A DNA stretch of 64,000 nucleotides from Sulfurospirillum sp. UBA2217 (GTDB lineage: Bacteria; Campylobacterota; Campylobacteria; Campylobacterales; Sulfurospirillaceae). Below the pieces are notes generated by a model, which saw nothing but the letters and a program-made list of their open reading frames with translations, did not search any database and was not told the origin of the DNA. The stretch covers positions 124,001 through 188,000 of the forward strand of contig DCUJ01000013.1 in NCBI GenBank assembly GCA_002328495.1, in the 5' to 3' direction. The translations under genes and the position numbers were made by a program. Positions 27,149 to 36,305 of the stretch are shown piece by piece (position 1 is the stretch's first letter; every line of letters begins with the position of its first letter).

Positions 27149-28209
27149 TGCGTTTTTTGGTGGATGCAAAGCAATGTTTTGAGCAAAGCCTTTTGTTTTG
27201 GTTGGATAAATTTATGAAATCCAAACTCACCTCTTTGTCTAACCGCCACGTTGAAGAAAATGCAAAACTTTCGTCCATCATTGGCGCACTTAACCTTGGA
27301 ACACACAGCATAGATGAACTCATCGTGCTTATGAAAGAAGCTCGTAATATAGGGCTTATTGGTATTAACCTCTATGTAAGCCCGCTTGAAAAATTTTACC
27401 ATTATGTGGTGCCCATGGGGATGCAAGGTCTTAAAGAAATTGATGAAGAGATCATCAGTGAATTTTTAGCGTCTCAAACAGGCTCCCTCTCCGATGCGAC
27501 GAAAAAAAACTATCGCATGGCAATTATTTCTTTGTTCAAATTTATTGATAAGCATAATGAAGACGATAAAGGCAGTGCGTATCAGTTTCGCATTGAACTT
27601 AAAAATTGGGGAGGACTGGGTGGTCGAAGGGGTGAAAAATTGCCAGCGCATATGCACACAGAAGAGCTAGGACGATTTTTTAAAGCCATCGAAGAAACTG
27701 AATTTAAAAGTTACGCCCAAGCCAAAAACAGGTTGTTGATTAAAACGATTATCTACAGTGGGATGCGTGTGAGTGAGGCATTAGGGTTACGGCTTAAAGA
27801 CATTGTGAAAGATGGGGACTATTTTATCTTTCAAATCAGAGGTAAAGGCAACAAACCTCGCATCGCAATGATTAAGTGTGAGCATTTAGACAAAGATTTT
27901 GAAGCGTGGATGGGCATACGAAGTGCTAGTGCTCCCCTACTCTTTCAAAGCCGTACAGGCAAGCCTTTGAGTCAAGCGTACGTGAGCTACATCATGGACA
28001 AGATACTGCTTCACGCAGGCATTCGTAAAGAAAAAAATGGTGCACACATGTTACGACACACCTTTGCGACTTTGCTTTACCAGAAAAATCGGGATTTGAT
28101 TTTAGTGCAAGAGGCATTAGGGCATGCGGATTTAAATACCTCTCGCATTTACACACATTTTGATAAAGAGCGTCTCAAAATAGCCGCCGATACTATGGAT
28201 GGATTTTAA
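27148..28209 (+). CDS. xerH: XerH tyrosine recombinase
   Basis: This 353-residue single Xer recombinase is characteristic of Campylobacterota; it resolves chromosome dimers at difH. The catalytic set is complete: Arg207, Lys233, His300, Arg303, His326 and Tyr335. The N-terminal core-binding domain contains SLSDATKKNYRMAIISLFKF. Translation starts at GTG 27148, whose first base is the last base of the tgt stop (TAGTG). The gene is chained to corA by a TAATG overlap. I could not recognise a difH site in the window. Confidence 0.9.
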   Translation: MRFLVDAKQCFEQSLLFWLDKFMKSKLTSLSNRHVEENAKLSSIIGALNLGTHSIDELIVLMKEARNIGLIGINLYVSPLEKFYHYVVPMGMQGLKEIDEEIISEFLASQTGSLSDATKKNYRMAIISLFKFIDKHNEDDKGSAYQFRIELKNWGGLGGRRGEKLPAHMHTEELGRFFKAIEETEFKSYAQAKNRLLIKTIIYSGMRVSEALGLRLKDIVKDGDYFIFQIRGKGNKPRIAMIKCEHLDKDFEAWMGIRSASAPLLFQSRTGKPLSQAYVSYIMDKILLHAGIRKEKNGAHMLRHTFATLLYQKNRDLILVQEALGHADLNTSRIYTHFDKERLKIAADTMDGF

Positions 28210-28991
28210 TGCAACATTTATACGACCAAATTGACCGTTTTCACCTTTTGGATATTAAAAATTCTACGCACCCTTCGATGTTTACGCAAGAAGAGCGTTA
28301 CGATATCTTAATCATTGCTCTCCCCTTTAAAGACAAAGAACTTAAAATTGACTCTTGTGCGTTTGTGTTTGATGCATCAACCTATTATTACTTTGATAAA
28401 ACATCGCAGACTTTTGTTGATTTTAAAACGATGCAAACTGTTTATGAGTTGTTGAATGAAAAAACGAATACAACGATGAAAATGGTCGCTTCTCTTCATG
28501 AGAGCATTGATTGGATGGAAGAAAACTTGTATGAAAATACTCATCTCAACTCTTTTATGCGTCATTGGTTGGGGCATAAAAAAGATTTGGCGCGCATTCA
28601 TCGATTACTCAGTATGGCGGAAGAGACTTTGGAACAATTTATTGAAAGCTATTTAAAAGAGGAAGATTTTTTAGCTATTCATTTTAAAGACATTCACGAA
28701 CACTTAGAACGCACCAATCGTTCAGTTTTCCTTGCCATGGATAAACTAGGAAACCTCTATAACTTTTACACCAGTCGTAACAATGAGCGTATGAATAAAA
28801 CCATTTATCTTTTAACCATTATGTCGGGTATTTTTTTACCACTCAATTTGATTGTGGGCTATTTTGGGATGAATACATCAGGTCTACCTTTTTCTGGGCT
28901 TTCCAATGCAAGCGTTTTAGTCAGTGGGATTATACTTGTGTGTGCCTTTGGTATGGCAGGTGCTATTTGGTCGTATCGAAGGCTTCTTTGA
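28209..28991 (+). CDS. CorA-family divalent cation transporter
   Basis: This 260-residue protein has a soluble N-terminal funnel and long stalk helices, then two C-terminal transmembrane helices. The pore signature is GYFGMNTSGLP (family consensus GMN). It likely carries Mg2+, Co2+ or Ni2+. It is shorter than E. coli CorA (about 316 residues), mainly in the N-terminal domain. Start overlaps the xerH stop by TAATG; its 3' end overlaps that of convergent sixA by 29 bp. Confidence 0.88.
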   Translation: MQHLYDQIDRFHLLDIKNSTHPSMFTQEERYDILIIALPFKDKELKIDSCAFVFDASTYYYFDKTSQTFVDFKTMQTVYELLNEKTNTTMKMVASLHESIDWMEENLYENTHLNSFMRHWLGHKKDLARIHRLLSMAEETLEQFIESYLKEEDFLAIHFKDIHEHLERTNRSVFLAMDKLGNLYNFYTSRNNERMNKTIYLLTIMSGIFLPLNLIVGYFGMNTSGLPFSGLSNASVLVSGIILVCAFGMAGAIWSYRRLL

Positions 28992-29481
28992 AGTGCTTTT
29001 TTGGGTAGTCAAAAAATAAAATATGCCCACTCTCTTCTTCGATGTCCTTAAAACTCTCCACCTCAAATGCAATGCAAACAATCGCACAAGTTGGAATATT
29101 GGTCAAAATTGCTCCACTCAAACGCTCTCCCACTTCCGTAATGGTAGGATTGTGTGCGACGATAAATAAAGAGCTATGTTTGTCTTTTGTCGTGCGAATC
29201 AGATCAAAATACGATGCAAACGAACTCTCATACAAATCCTGAACGCAGACAATATCTTCTTTATCATACCCTATCACTTTGGCAATTTCTTTGGCTGTTT
29301 TCAAAGCGCGTTTTGCAGGTGAGCTGTAGATGAGGCTAGGTTTTACATGAAATTGTTTAAGACGCTCTGCCATAAAAAGCACATCTCGTTTTCCTCGACC
29401 GTTTAGGGGACGCGAAAAATCATCCATCGTTGCATCATCCCAACTTGATTTTGCATGCCGTATCAAATAGATTTTCTTCAT
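28963..29481 (-). CDS. sixA: SixA-type phosphohistidine phosphatase
   Basis: This 172-residue histidine phosphatase-superfamily protein has the active-site motif LIRHAKSSWDD near the N-terminus (RHG-type, with the phospho-accepting His). SSPAKRALKTAKEIAKV contributes the second arginine, and VAHNPTITEVGERLSG the second histidine. In E. coli SixA dephosphorylates HPt-type phosphohistidines. The 3' end overlaps corA. A TTACATGTAA copy lies 10 bp upstream of the start. Confidence 0.88.
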   Translation of the reverse strand: MKKIYLIRHAKSSWDDATMDDFSRPLNGRGKRDVLFMAERLKQFHVKPSLIYSSPAKRALKTAKEIAKVIGYDKEDIVCVQDLYESSFASYFDLIRTTKDKHSSLFIVAHNPTITEVGERLSGAILTNIPTCAIVCIAFEVESFKDIEEESGHILFFDYPKKHFKEAFDTTK

Positions 29482-29490
29482 TCCTCATCC

Positions 29491-29500
29491 TTACATGTAA
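29491..29500. repeat. TTACATGTAA copy between sixA and a small gene
   Basis: An exact copy lies in the 53-bp gap between the sixA start and the stop of the small gene transcribed in the same direction. Confidence 0.8.
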
Positions 29501-29534
29501 ACGTATTCGCTCATTATAACGAGCTAACATGATA

Positions 29535-29813
29535 TTAAAATAAAAAATTCTCAGCCACCCAGTTTAAAATGAGTCTTCGGTTAATGGCAAAGAAAGGTAA
29601 ATCTTCGCGTAGCATCACTTCTAAGCGCTTCATAGAGTAATCATCGAGTTGAAGCTCTTTCGATAAACGGTTCATCATCAAAAGCATTTGTTTGGCGGAG
29701 CGTTTATCAAAAGGCTCACTCGCATCTTCTTCAAAAAAATGGCGCTCGTCGTAGATGCGATGGTCTTCGTCATAGTCAAATTGTAAAAAATCTTCGCTTA
29801 CATGTAAACTCAT
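29535..29813 (-). CDS. Small acidic protein of unknown function
   Basis: This 92-residue protein begins MSLHVSEDFLQFDYDEDH; the ATG at 29813 overlaps the stop of the upstream MFS gene by ATGA, which decides the start. The N-terminal third is acidic and aromatic. The rest is predicted helical and ends NWVAENFLF. I recognise no domain. Its own first codons contain a TTACATGTAA copy (29798-29807, read as Leu-His-Val). Confidence 0.65.
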   Translation of the reverse strand: MSLHVSEDFLQFDYDEDHRIYDERHFFEEDASEPFDKRSAKQMLLMMNRLSKELQLDDYSMKRLEVMLREDLPFFAINRRLILNWVAENFLF

Positions 29814-30952
29814 TTTGCTTCCTTGATAAAAAATGTCAATCCTAGTGAAAGCACTCCAATGCCCGCTCCCACGAAAAAGACGGCACTGTGCGAGTGCATC
29901 CACAAAATGCCTAATGTAAAAGGTAAACTCACAGCGGCGATGTGATTGATGGCAAAGCCAACCCCTGAGGTGACGGCAATGTCTTTTGGGTCGGCTATCT
30001 TTTGAAAATAGGTTTTAAGGGCAATGGCAATGGTGAAGAAGAGATTGTCTAAGATGTAAAGGGCTACTGCCATCTCTTTGGTTTGGACAAAACCATACAG
30101 AATGAAAATGGTGATGATGCTGAGGTACTCAAAGCGCAAGGAGAGCCTTTCACCAAAACGCTCGATGAGTTTACCCGCATAAGGGGCTAAAAACATGTTA
30201 ATGATGGTGTTTGCAATGAGAAGTAAAACGGTATTTTGCACACTAAAGCCAAACTGCTCGACCAATAAAAAACTAGCGAACACTACAACAATTTGGCGAC
30301 GCGCTCCCGCTAAAAAGGTTAAAAGGTAGTAGAGCCAATACTTTTGGCGCAAAAAGAGTTTTTTCTCTTGCACCACGTCATCTTTGAAGTGTTCAAACCC
30401 TCTCCAAGCAACACATCCTAAAAAAATTGTGATGCCTCCAAAGAGAATGTAGAGCATTTCATAGCTTACATGGTAGAGTTCCATCAGTACATACACTGCA
30501 CCCAAAGTGCCAAGACCGATGAAGGAGCGAAGGGAGGAAAGTTTACCCAAAAACGAAGGAGCTTTGTCTTTGGCAATCCATTGAAGGCTCAGTGAATTGT
30601 GTAGGGTTTCCATGTAATGAAAGCCAATGGACATAATGAGCGTTGTGGTATAAAGTCCCCATGTGGAGGGAAAAAATCCAGTGATAAGTGTGCCAAATCC
30701 CAGTAAAAAAAGTGAAAGATAAACCGCCGTTTGTTGACGAAAGATGAGCAAAACAAAGACAATACTAAAGGCGAAAAGTCCTGGAATTTCGCGAATACTT
30801 TGAAGCATTCCTATCTTTTCCCCATCGAAATGTGCCACTTCGACCACAAAATTATTAAGCAGTGCTGACCATGCGACAAAGGAAAAAGGAACGGCGGCTG
30901 CTAAAAGATAGAGTAAGTTTTCACGGGAGAAAAAAAAAGGTTTAAGGGACAT
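29810..30952 (-). CDS. MFS-family transporter
   Basis: This 380-residue protein has about twelve hydrophobic helices spread evenly, with an aromatic N-terminus (MSLKPFFFSRENLLYLL). A cytosolic central loop follows helix six (EHFKDDVVQEKKLFLRQKYW). Features such as LQSIREIPGLFAFSI place it in the major facilitator superfamily. The substrate is unknown. The ATG at 30952 overlaps the end of the response-regulator gene by 11 bp, so it is in the kinase-regulator operon and may be controlled by, or help sense for, that system. Confidence 0.78.
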   Translation of the reverse strand: MSLKPFFFSRENLLYLLAAAVPFSFVAWSALLNNFVVEVAHFDGEKIGMLQSIREIPGLFAFSIVFVLLIFRQQTAVYLSLFLLGFGTLITGFFPSTWGLYTTTLIMSIGFHYMETLHNSLSLQWIAKDKAPSFLGKLSSLRSFIGLGTLGAVYVLMELYHVSYEMLYILFGGITIFLGCVAWRGFEHFKDDVVQEKKLFLRQKYWLYYLLTFLAGARRQIVVVFASFLLVEQFGFSVQNTVLLLIANTIINMFLAPYAGKLIERFGERLSLRFEYLSIITIFILYGFVQTKEMAVALYILDNLFFTIAIALKTYFQKIADPKDIAVTSGVGFAINHIAAVSLPFTLGILWMHSHSAVFFVGAGIGVLSLGLTFFIKEAK

Positions 30953-31592
30953 AATGTAGCCTATACCCAATGCCACCTTGGTTTTCTATCGTCTCGTCGG
31001 GAAGTTTTTTTCGCAAGCGTTTGATAAGGGCTCGGATGTTTTCGGTGGTGGTGAGTTCACCCTCCCAAACATACTGTTCGATGCGCTCAAAGGAGATATT
31101 TTTACCCAAATTTTTTGCAAATAAATTGAGCAATAAAATCTCTTTTTTGGCAAGTTTGACCTCTTCTCCCTTAGCATCCAAAAGTGTTTCCACATCTAAC
31201 GTATACGAAAAGCCTTGGGGGAGTTTTAAAATGCTCATTTTAGGTTTACACAGTTTTTCAATCTTTAGTTCTAATTCGTACATGTAAAATGGTTTTTTTA
31301 AGTATTCATCGCATCCTTTATGATACGCATCTTGGATGGTGTCAAGTTCAATGTTGGCACTAATGATGATAGCGGGGGTGTGTTCATCCATGGTACGGAT
31401 TTCTTTGAGCAAGCTAATGCCATTCATTCCAGGGACATTGATATCTAAAATAAAACAATCAAATCCATTATCGATAGCTTTGAGGGCTTTTTTACCATCG
31501 TCAAATAGGGTGACATGGTATTTTTTTTGCTCCAATGCTTCTACAATGAGGTTTGCCAATCGAGCGTTATCTTCAAGAACTAAAATTTTCAA
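30942..31592 (-). CDS. OmpR-family response regulator
   Basis: This is a receiver domain (LVLEDNARLANLIVEALEQ; phospho-accepting Asp in CFILDINVPGMNG; Lys in YLKKPFYM) plus a winged-helix DNA-binding domain ending GGIGYRLHYVP. A TTG start at 31592 is preferred: AAGGAG stands 7 bp before it, it overlaps the kinase stop as TTGA, and the protein then begins exactly at the receiver strand (216 residues). An in-frame ATG at 31616 would add eight basic residues. It is co-transcribed with the histidine kinase and a downstream MFS gene. Confidence 0.88.
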   Translation of the reverse strand: MKILVLEDNARLANLIVEALEQKKYHVTLFDDGKKALKAIDNGFDCFILDINVPGMNGISLLKEIRTMDEHTPAIIISANIELDTIQDAYHKGCDEYLKKPFYMYELELKIEKLCKPKMSILKLPQGFSYTLDVETLLDAKGEEVKLAKKEILLLNLFAKNLGKNISFERIEQYVWEGELTTTENIRALIKRLRKKLPDETIENQGGIGYRLHYVP

Positions 31593-33775
31593 ATACCTTC
31601 TCCTTTTGGGATGCAAATACGTAGCCTTGCACCACCGTTTTCAGTGTGCTGTGCGCTAAGGTGTCCTTGCATTTTATCTTCAATAATCAAACGAGCCATA
31701 TAAAGTCCAAAGCCATCGCCTGTGGGTTTCGTGCTCATAAAGGGTTCAAAAATTGCTTCCAAATGTCCCTCCTCAATGCCTTGTCCATCATCATCAATGC
31801 TCAAACAAATAGTTTCTTGATTGCTTTCAAGCACCAATGTTATCGTCCCAGTATTAGGATTGGTTTCACGTTTTTTTAGGATACTATCTTTGGCATTGTT
31901 GATGATGTTTAAAACACATTGTTTAAATTCATTGGGGTACCCATACGCCATAAAGCTCTCATGAGACTTGACATCAATGTTAATGGTGATGTAATTATAC
32001 TTTACACTGTGCTCTACAACCCTTAAAAGTGCTTGTGTGGCTTCGTAGACATCAAAAGGTACTTTAATGGCAGAGGGTTTGATGAAGGCACGAAATTCAT
32101 CGATGGTACTTGACATGTAGGTGACTTGGGTCATGATATCGTCAACAAAAAGTTGAGTGTCTGTTTCATCCAATGCTTTTTTACGACGCTTGTAGATGAG
32201 TTCTTGTGCAATGGCTGAAATCTCGACCAAAGGCGTTTTCCACTGATGGGCAATGCTTGAGAGCATCTCCCCTACTTCGGATTGTTTGGAGCGTTGGATG
32301 ACAAATTGTTCGTGACGTTTTCGCTCAGTATCGATGCGTTTTTTCTCAGTAATGTCAGTTAATATAGTCACAACACCCGCTTCTTTATTTTTTTCATCGG
32401 TAAAATAGGTACGCCTGACAGCAAAAATAGCTTTTTCGTGTGTCTGTGTTGTTAGCTCAATTTCTTCACTGCTAAGACAATTAAGCGGAATATGTTTGAC
32501 TTGATCGCACACTTCAGGCATTACATCTTTGACACTACGCCCTATGATGTAGTGTTTCTCTTGTTGTGCCAGATGAGAGAGTAGATCGTTACATCCTAAG
32601 ATAATATCGTCATTACTTTTCCAAAAAATAGCACTTTGAATGTTATTGAGTAAGACTTGGTCCAATCGACTTTGACGTAAAAGCTCTTTTTCTAAAGAGA
32701 TACGTTTGATGATGTTAAGGACTAAAATGGTGCTCAAAAGAAGCAATAAAGGCATGAGTGCAAACGCATTTTCGACAAATTTACGATGCTCTTCATAAAA
32801 GCTATTGGGACCATTGATAACATCAGCTTGTTGCGGAATATCGCTTAGAGAAATATTGAATTTTCTTAAAATGGTATTGTCAAAAGAGTACTGACTGGGT
32901 GGTGTGTCTATTTTAAGTGTGTCTGCTTTTTTCCCATCAATAATTTGAAAAGCTTTTTGAGCCGCAATGCTTCCTTGCTCAAAAGGATTAACCATATATC
33001 CTCCAATAATCCCTTCCCCCAAATGAATATGGTTGAGCGCAAAGACAGGAAATTTAGAGCGTTGAAAAAAAGCACCCAACTTATGATAGGGCACATACGT
33101 TCCATAAATATCACGGTAAAAACTGGTAAATAAAATGGCGCTGTGTTTTGGGAGTTTGGCTATTTTTTCATCGATGGTGTCAAAGTCTATTTCATTGTCA
33201 AAAACGACACGAAATTTGTCTTTAAAGTGGTTTGACTCTTCAATAATTTGCTCTTTAATCGCCAAAGAGGAGTAGGCGTTGTCGCTGATGATATAGACCA
33301 TTTTAAGGGCGGGAAACAATGTATGTATGAGTTCTAGATTTTTTCGAATATCTTTGTACTCGACAACACCTGTTACAAAGGGTTTAAGCTCTTTGGAAAT
33401 GGTGTGTTGCTGAAAATTTTCAACACCACAAAAGATGATAGGGATATTGGTAAAAAGCTCAGAATGGTATTTTAAAGCAAATTCGTAGGCATAATTGTCT
33501 GCTGCAATAACCGCTTTGTATGTGCGATGAGCAAATTTTTTACGGTAGAGAACCAATAGTTCTTGCTCATAATGTTCAGATTCTACTTTTTTACTGTCCA
33601 TGTATTCGGTAGTCAGTTCATAGCGTGGGTATTTTTTTAAAACCTCTTCGACACCCTCCGAAATACCATCGGTCCATTTAAGACCTTTGTTGTACGAATG
33701 GAGCAGTAAAATTTCATTCGCATTTAGAAATGTGTAAAAAATGCTTAAAATAATTACATATTTTAAGAAATTCAT
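31589..33775 (-). CDS. Hybrid-sensing histidine kinase with periplasmic ABC-binding-protein-like domain
   Basis: This 728-residue kinase has a signal-anchor sequence followed by a large periplasmic domain (about residues 20-335). That domain resembles ABC-type sugar/amino-acid binding proteins (LLHSYNKGLKWTDGI, IPIIFCGVEN, GVVEYKDIRKNLELI). A transmembrane helix (ALMPLLLLLSTILVLNII), a PAS domain, a HisKA segment (SSIAHQWKTPL) and an HATPase with NIINNAKDS, DDDGQGI and GDGFGLYMA follow. It is divergent from a DASS dicarboxylate transporter gene and upstream of its cognate regulator. The ligand is unknown but could be a carboxylate, judging from the neighbours. Confidence 0.88.
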   Translation of the reverse strand: MNFLKYVIILSIFYTFLNANEILLLHSYNKGLKWTDGISEGVEEVLKKYPRYELTTEYMDSKKVESEHYEQELLVLYRKKFAHRTYKAVIAADNYAYEFALKYHSELFTNIPIIFCGVENFQQHTISKELKPFVTGVVEYKDIRKNLELIHTLFPALKMVYIISDNAYSSLAIKEQIIEESNHFKDKFRVVFDNEIDFDTIDEKIAKLPKHSAILFTSFYRDIYGTYVPYHKLGAFFQRSKFPVFALNHIHLGEGIIGGYMVNPFEQGSIAAQKAFQIIDGKKADTLKIDTPPSQYSFDNTILRKFNISLSDIPQQADVINGPNSFYEEHRKFVENAFALMPLLLLLSTILVLNIIKRISLEKELLRQSRLDQVLLNNIQSAIFWKSNDDIILGCNDLLSHLAQQEKHYIIGRSVKDVMPEVCDQVKHIPLNCLSSEEIELTTQTHEKAIFAVRRTYFTDEKNKEAGVVTILTDITEKKRIDTERKRHEQFVIQRSKQSEVGEMLSSIAHQWKTPLVEISAIAQELIYKRRKKALDETDTQLFVDDIMTQVTYMSSTIDEFRAFIKPSAIKVPFDVYEATQALLRVVEHSVKYNYITINIDVKSHESFMAYGYPNEFKQCVLNIINNAKDSILKKRETNPNTGTITLVLESNQETICLSIDDDGQGIEEGHLEAIFEPFMSTKPTGDGFGLYMARLIIEDKMQGHLSAQHTENGGARLRICIPKGEGI

Positions 33776-33840
33776 AAGTTAATATCCATTTTTTTTGACA
33801 TTCTAGCAAAAAAGTCCCATTTAAATCTCTTTTATCGTTC

Positions 33841-33846
33841 TATAAT
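33841..33846 (+). promoter_or_regulatory. Probable -10 box for the first DASS transporter gene
   Basis: TATAAT stands 45 bp before the start codon, in the 115-bp divergent region shared with the histidine kinase gene. GGAGG at 33879-33883 is the ribosome-binding site. Confidence 0.5.
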
Positions 33847-33890
33847 TCCACCATATCGTTGAGTTAAAAAATTTATACGGAGGTTTGACT

Positions 33891-35300
33891 ATGTCAAAAC
33901 AAGCTATTTCAATGCTGATTCCAGTATTGGTTTTATTGGTTGTGTGGTTTATCCCTGCTCCTGCGGGATTAAGTGTAGAAGCATGGCGTTTTATGGCTAT
34001 CTTCTTGGCAGTGGTTGTGGGTCTTGTTATTGAGCCTGTTCCTGCGGCACTGGTAGGTTTAGTGGGTGTTTCGATGGTGGCCTTGCTAGGCTTAGTAGGT
34101 AAAACACCTGCGGCTAATGTCAAATGGGCGCTTTCAGGGTTTTCAAACTCTATCATTTGGTTGATTTTTGCAGCATTTATGTTTGCGATGGGGTACCAAA
34201 AAACTGGCTTGGGCAAGCGTATATCACTGATTATGGTTAAATACATGGGTAAAAGCTCCCTCGGTCTTGGGTATGCTGTTGCTTTTGCAGACCTCGTTCT
34301 AGCACCGTTTATGCCTTCCAATACGGCAAGAAGTGGTGGTACCATCTTCCCTATCGCGATTAATATTCCCCAAATTTTCAACTCCTTACCTGACAATGAG
34401 CCACGAAAACTCGGTGCTTACATTTCTTGGGTTGCCATGGCAGCCACATGTGTAACCAGTTCGATGTTTTTAACAGCACTTGCTCCAAACTTGCTTGCGG
34501 TTGATTTAATCGGAAAAGGGGCCAATGTTGCGATTACATGGGGCGGATGGGCGACGATTATGGTTCCATTGATGTTACCACTTTTCTTGCTGACTCCATG
34601 GTTAGCGTATGTGTTGTATGCGCCTACACAAAAGCACTCTCCTGAAGCCCCTATTTGGGCAAAAGCCGAACTTCAAAAAATGGGTTCTATCTCTTTTAAA
34701 GAGATTTTGATGGGCTTATTTGCTGTCCTTGCGCTTGTTTTATGGATTTTTGGTAAAGAGTGGAAAGTGGACGCTACGATGGCAGCGATTTCTATCGTGG
34801 CTTTAATGGCATTGACTAAAGTTATCTCTTGGGATGACATCATCGGTAATAAAGGTGCGTGGAACGTTTTGGTATGGTTCTCAACCCTTGTTGCACTTGC
34901 TTCTGGATTAAAAGATGTAGGTATTTTGGCATGGATTGGTAAAATGGCAGAATCTTCACTTTCAGGACTAAGCCCTGTGATGTTGATGGTATCCATGTTG
35001 GTTATTTTCTTTATCCTTCACTACTTCTTTGCAAGTGTTACAGCGCACGTCACAGCACTTCTCCCTGTCTTTATCGTGATTGCGGTTAAATTTATTGCGC
35101 CTGAGCAATTACCATCCTTTATGATTTTGATGGCAGGAACACTGGGTATCATGGGAATTATCACGCCGTATGGTACAGGTCCTTCTCCTATTTGGTACGG
35201 TGCTGGATATATTTCACAAGCACGTTGGTGGGCACTGGGTGCTATCTTTGGTGGTATCTATTTAGCAGTTCTTTTAGTAGGTGCTTTTGTTCTTGTTTAA
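33891..35300 (+). CDS. DASS-family dicarboxylate transporter (first copy)
   Basis: This 469-residue, highly hydrophobic protein belongs to the divalent anion:Na+ symporter/CitT family. Signature segments include IEPVPAALVGLVG, GKTPAANVKWALSGF, the first substrate loop with MPSNTARSGGT, and the C-terminal GIITPYGTGPSPIWYGAGY. ATG 33891 has GGAGG at ideal spacing. It is followed by a two-subunit fumarase, so malate, fumarate, tartrate or a similar dicarboxylate is a likely substrate. It closely resembles the transporter at 42776-44188. Confidence 0.9.
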   Translation: MSKQAISMLIPVLVLLVVWFIPAPAGLSVEAWRFMAIFLAVVVGLVIEPVPAALVGLVGVSMVALLGLVGKTPAANVKWALSGFSNSIIWLIFAAFMFAMGYQKTGLGKRISLIMVKYMGKSSLGLGYAVAFADLVLAPFMPSNTARSGGTIFPIAINIPQIFNSLPDNEPRKLGAYISWVAMAATCVTSSMFLTALAPNLLAVDLIGKGANVAITWGGWATIMVPLMLPLFLLTPWLAYVLYAPTQKHSPEAPIWAKAELQKMGSISFKEILMGLFAVLALVLWIFGKEWKVDATMAAISIVALMALTKVISWDDIIGNKGAWNVLVWFSTLVALASGLKDVGILAWIGKMAESSLSGLSPVMLMVSMLVIFFILHYFFASVTAHVTALLPVFIVIAVKFIAPEQLPSFMILMAGTLGIMGIITPYGTGPSPIWYGAGYISQARWWALGAIFGGIYLAVLLVGAFVLV

Positions 35301-35310
35301 TCTATAAAGT

Positions 35311-35334
35311 GACATCCCCTCTTTTGGGGATGTC
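35311..35334 (+). terminator. GC-rich hairpin after the DASS transporter gene
   Basis: A 9-bp stem (GACATCCCC paired with GGGGATGTC) encloses a 6-base T-rich loop, 11 bp after the stop codon. The downstream U-run is weak, so partial read-through into the fumarase genes is possible. Confidence 0.6.
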
Positions 35335-35336
35335 CT

Positions 35337-35368
35337 TCTACACATCTTTACATGTAAAGATGTGTAGA
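35337..35368. repeat. 32-bp perfect palindrome centred on TTACATGTAA
   Basis: All 32 bases are self-complementary about the centre of the core at 35348-35357. It follows the hairpin at 35311-35334 and precedes the fumarase genes. It could form a cruciform or RNA stem, or serve as a dimer-binding site. Confidence 0.85.
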
Positions 35369-35443
35369 GGTGCCCTCCTTTTAAATGTTAACTCAACATC
35401 GCACCTCTACCCTACCTTTTAAAATCAACTTTTTGGAGAAGCC

Positions 35444-36295
35444 ATGCGAGAGATCGAATACAAAGATATCGTAAAAGGGGTTCGAGACGCTATTATTTAT
35501 AGTGGAACAAACTTGCCCAAAGATGCGTATAAAGCACTAGAAGATGCGTACGCCAATGAGAAGAGTGAAGTGTGTAAAGAGGTGTTAAAACAACTCTTAG
35601 ATAATGCTGATATTGCGGCGAATGAAGCACGTCCTTTGTGCCAAGATACAGGCTTAGCCGTCTTCTTCGTGAAAGTAGGTGAAGAGGTGAAGATTAAAGG
35701 TGGAAGCTTGAAGAAAGCCATCAATGAAGGAACGGAACAAGGATACAAAGAAGGGTATTTGAGAGCGTCAACCTGTCATTGGGATACGAGAGCAAACCTT
35801 AAAGATGAAATCGGCTATAACCTCCCCGCCATCATTCACTTTGACCTCGTAGAAGGCGATGGTTTGGAAGTTGAATACGCCGCTAAAGGAGGTGGGAGTG
35901 AGAATGTTTCCCGTGCCACCGTCTTTGCACCAGCAAAAGGGAGAAAAGGAATCGTAGAATACGTCAAACAAGTCATCTCTGATGCGGGTCCGAATCCTTG
36001 CCCACCGCTTACGGTAGGTGTCGGCATTGGTGGAACCTTTGAAAAAGCGGTCATCTCTTCTAAACATGCCCTCTTTCGAGAATTGGGCAGTAAAAATGAA
36101 GACCCTGTCTTAGAGTCCATGGAGCAAGAGTTGATGAGCGTCCTTAATAACTTAGGGATTGGTTCTATGGGGATGGGAGGTACACAAACCGTCTTGGGTG
36201 TTCATATTGAAAAGAACCCATGCCATATTGCCTCATTGCCCGTGAGTGTGAATGTGCAATGCCACAGCTCACGTCATATTAAGATCAAGTTCTAA
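35444..36295 (+). CDS. Class I fumarase/tartrate dehydratase alpha subunit
   Basis: This 283-residue subunit of an oxygen-sensitive 4Fe-4S hydro-lyase interconverts fumarate and malate, or dehydrates tartrate. Visible motifs are RPLCQDTGLAVFF, CHWDTRANL, GGGSENVSRA, NPCPPLTVGVGIGGT and VNVQCHSSRH, which provide the cluster cysteines. GGAGA precedes the start. The beta subunit follows directly. Adjacent to a dicarboxylate transporter and in a genome carrying mdh and sucCD, fumarase is the more likely activity. Confidence 0.9.
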   Translation: MREIEYKDIVKGVRDAIIYSGTNLPKDAYKALEDAYANEKSEVCKEVLKQLLDNADIAANEARPLCQDTGLAVFFVKVGEEVKIKGGSLKKAINEGTEQGYKEGYLRASTCHWDTRANLKDEIGYNLPAIIHFDLVEGDGLEVEYAAKGGGSENVSRATVFAPAKGRKGIVEYVKQVISDAGPNPCPPLTVGVGIGGTFEKAVISSKHALFRELGSKNEDPVLESMEQELMSVLNNLGIGSMGMGGTQTVLGVHIEKNPCHIASLPVSVNVQCHSSRHIKIKF

Positions 36296-36305
36296 GGAGA
36301 AGATG

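Noticed and set aside
27148..28209. XerH gene as evidence of a mobile element
   Set aside because: The protein is the housekeeping single Xer type with all catalytic residues, chained to tgt and corA in a stable operon; no element boundary or attachment site was seen.
33821..34396. Open minus-strand frame of 191 codons within the first DASS gene
   Set aside because: It mirrors the transporter coding sequence, begins and ends without start signals, and the second DASS copy has a similar but shorter antisense frame, as expected from shared codon usage.
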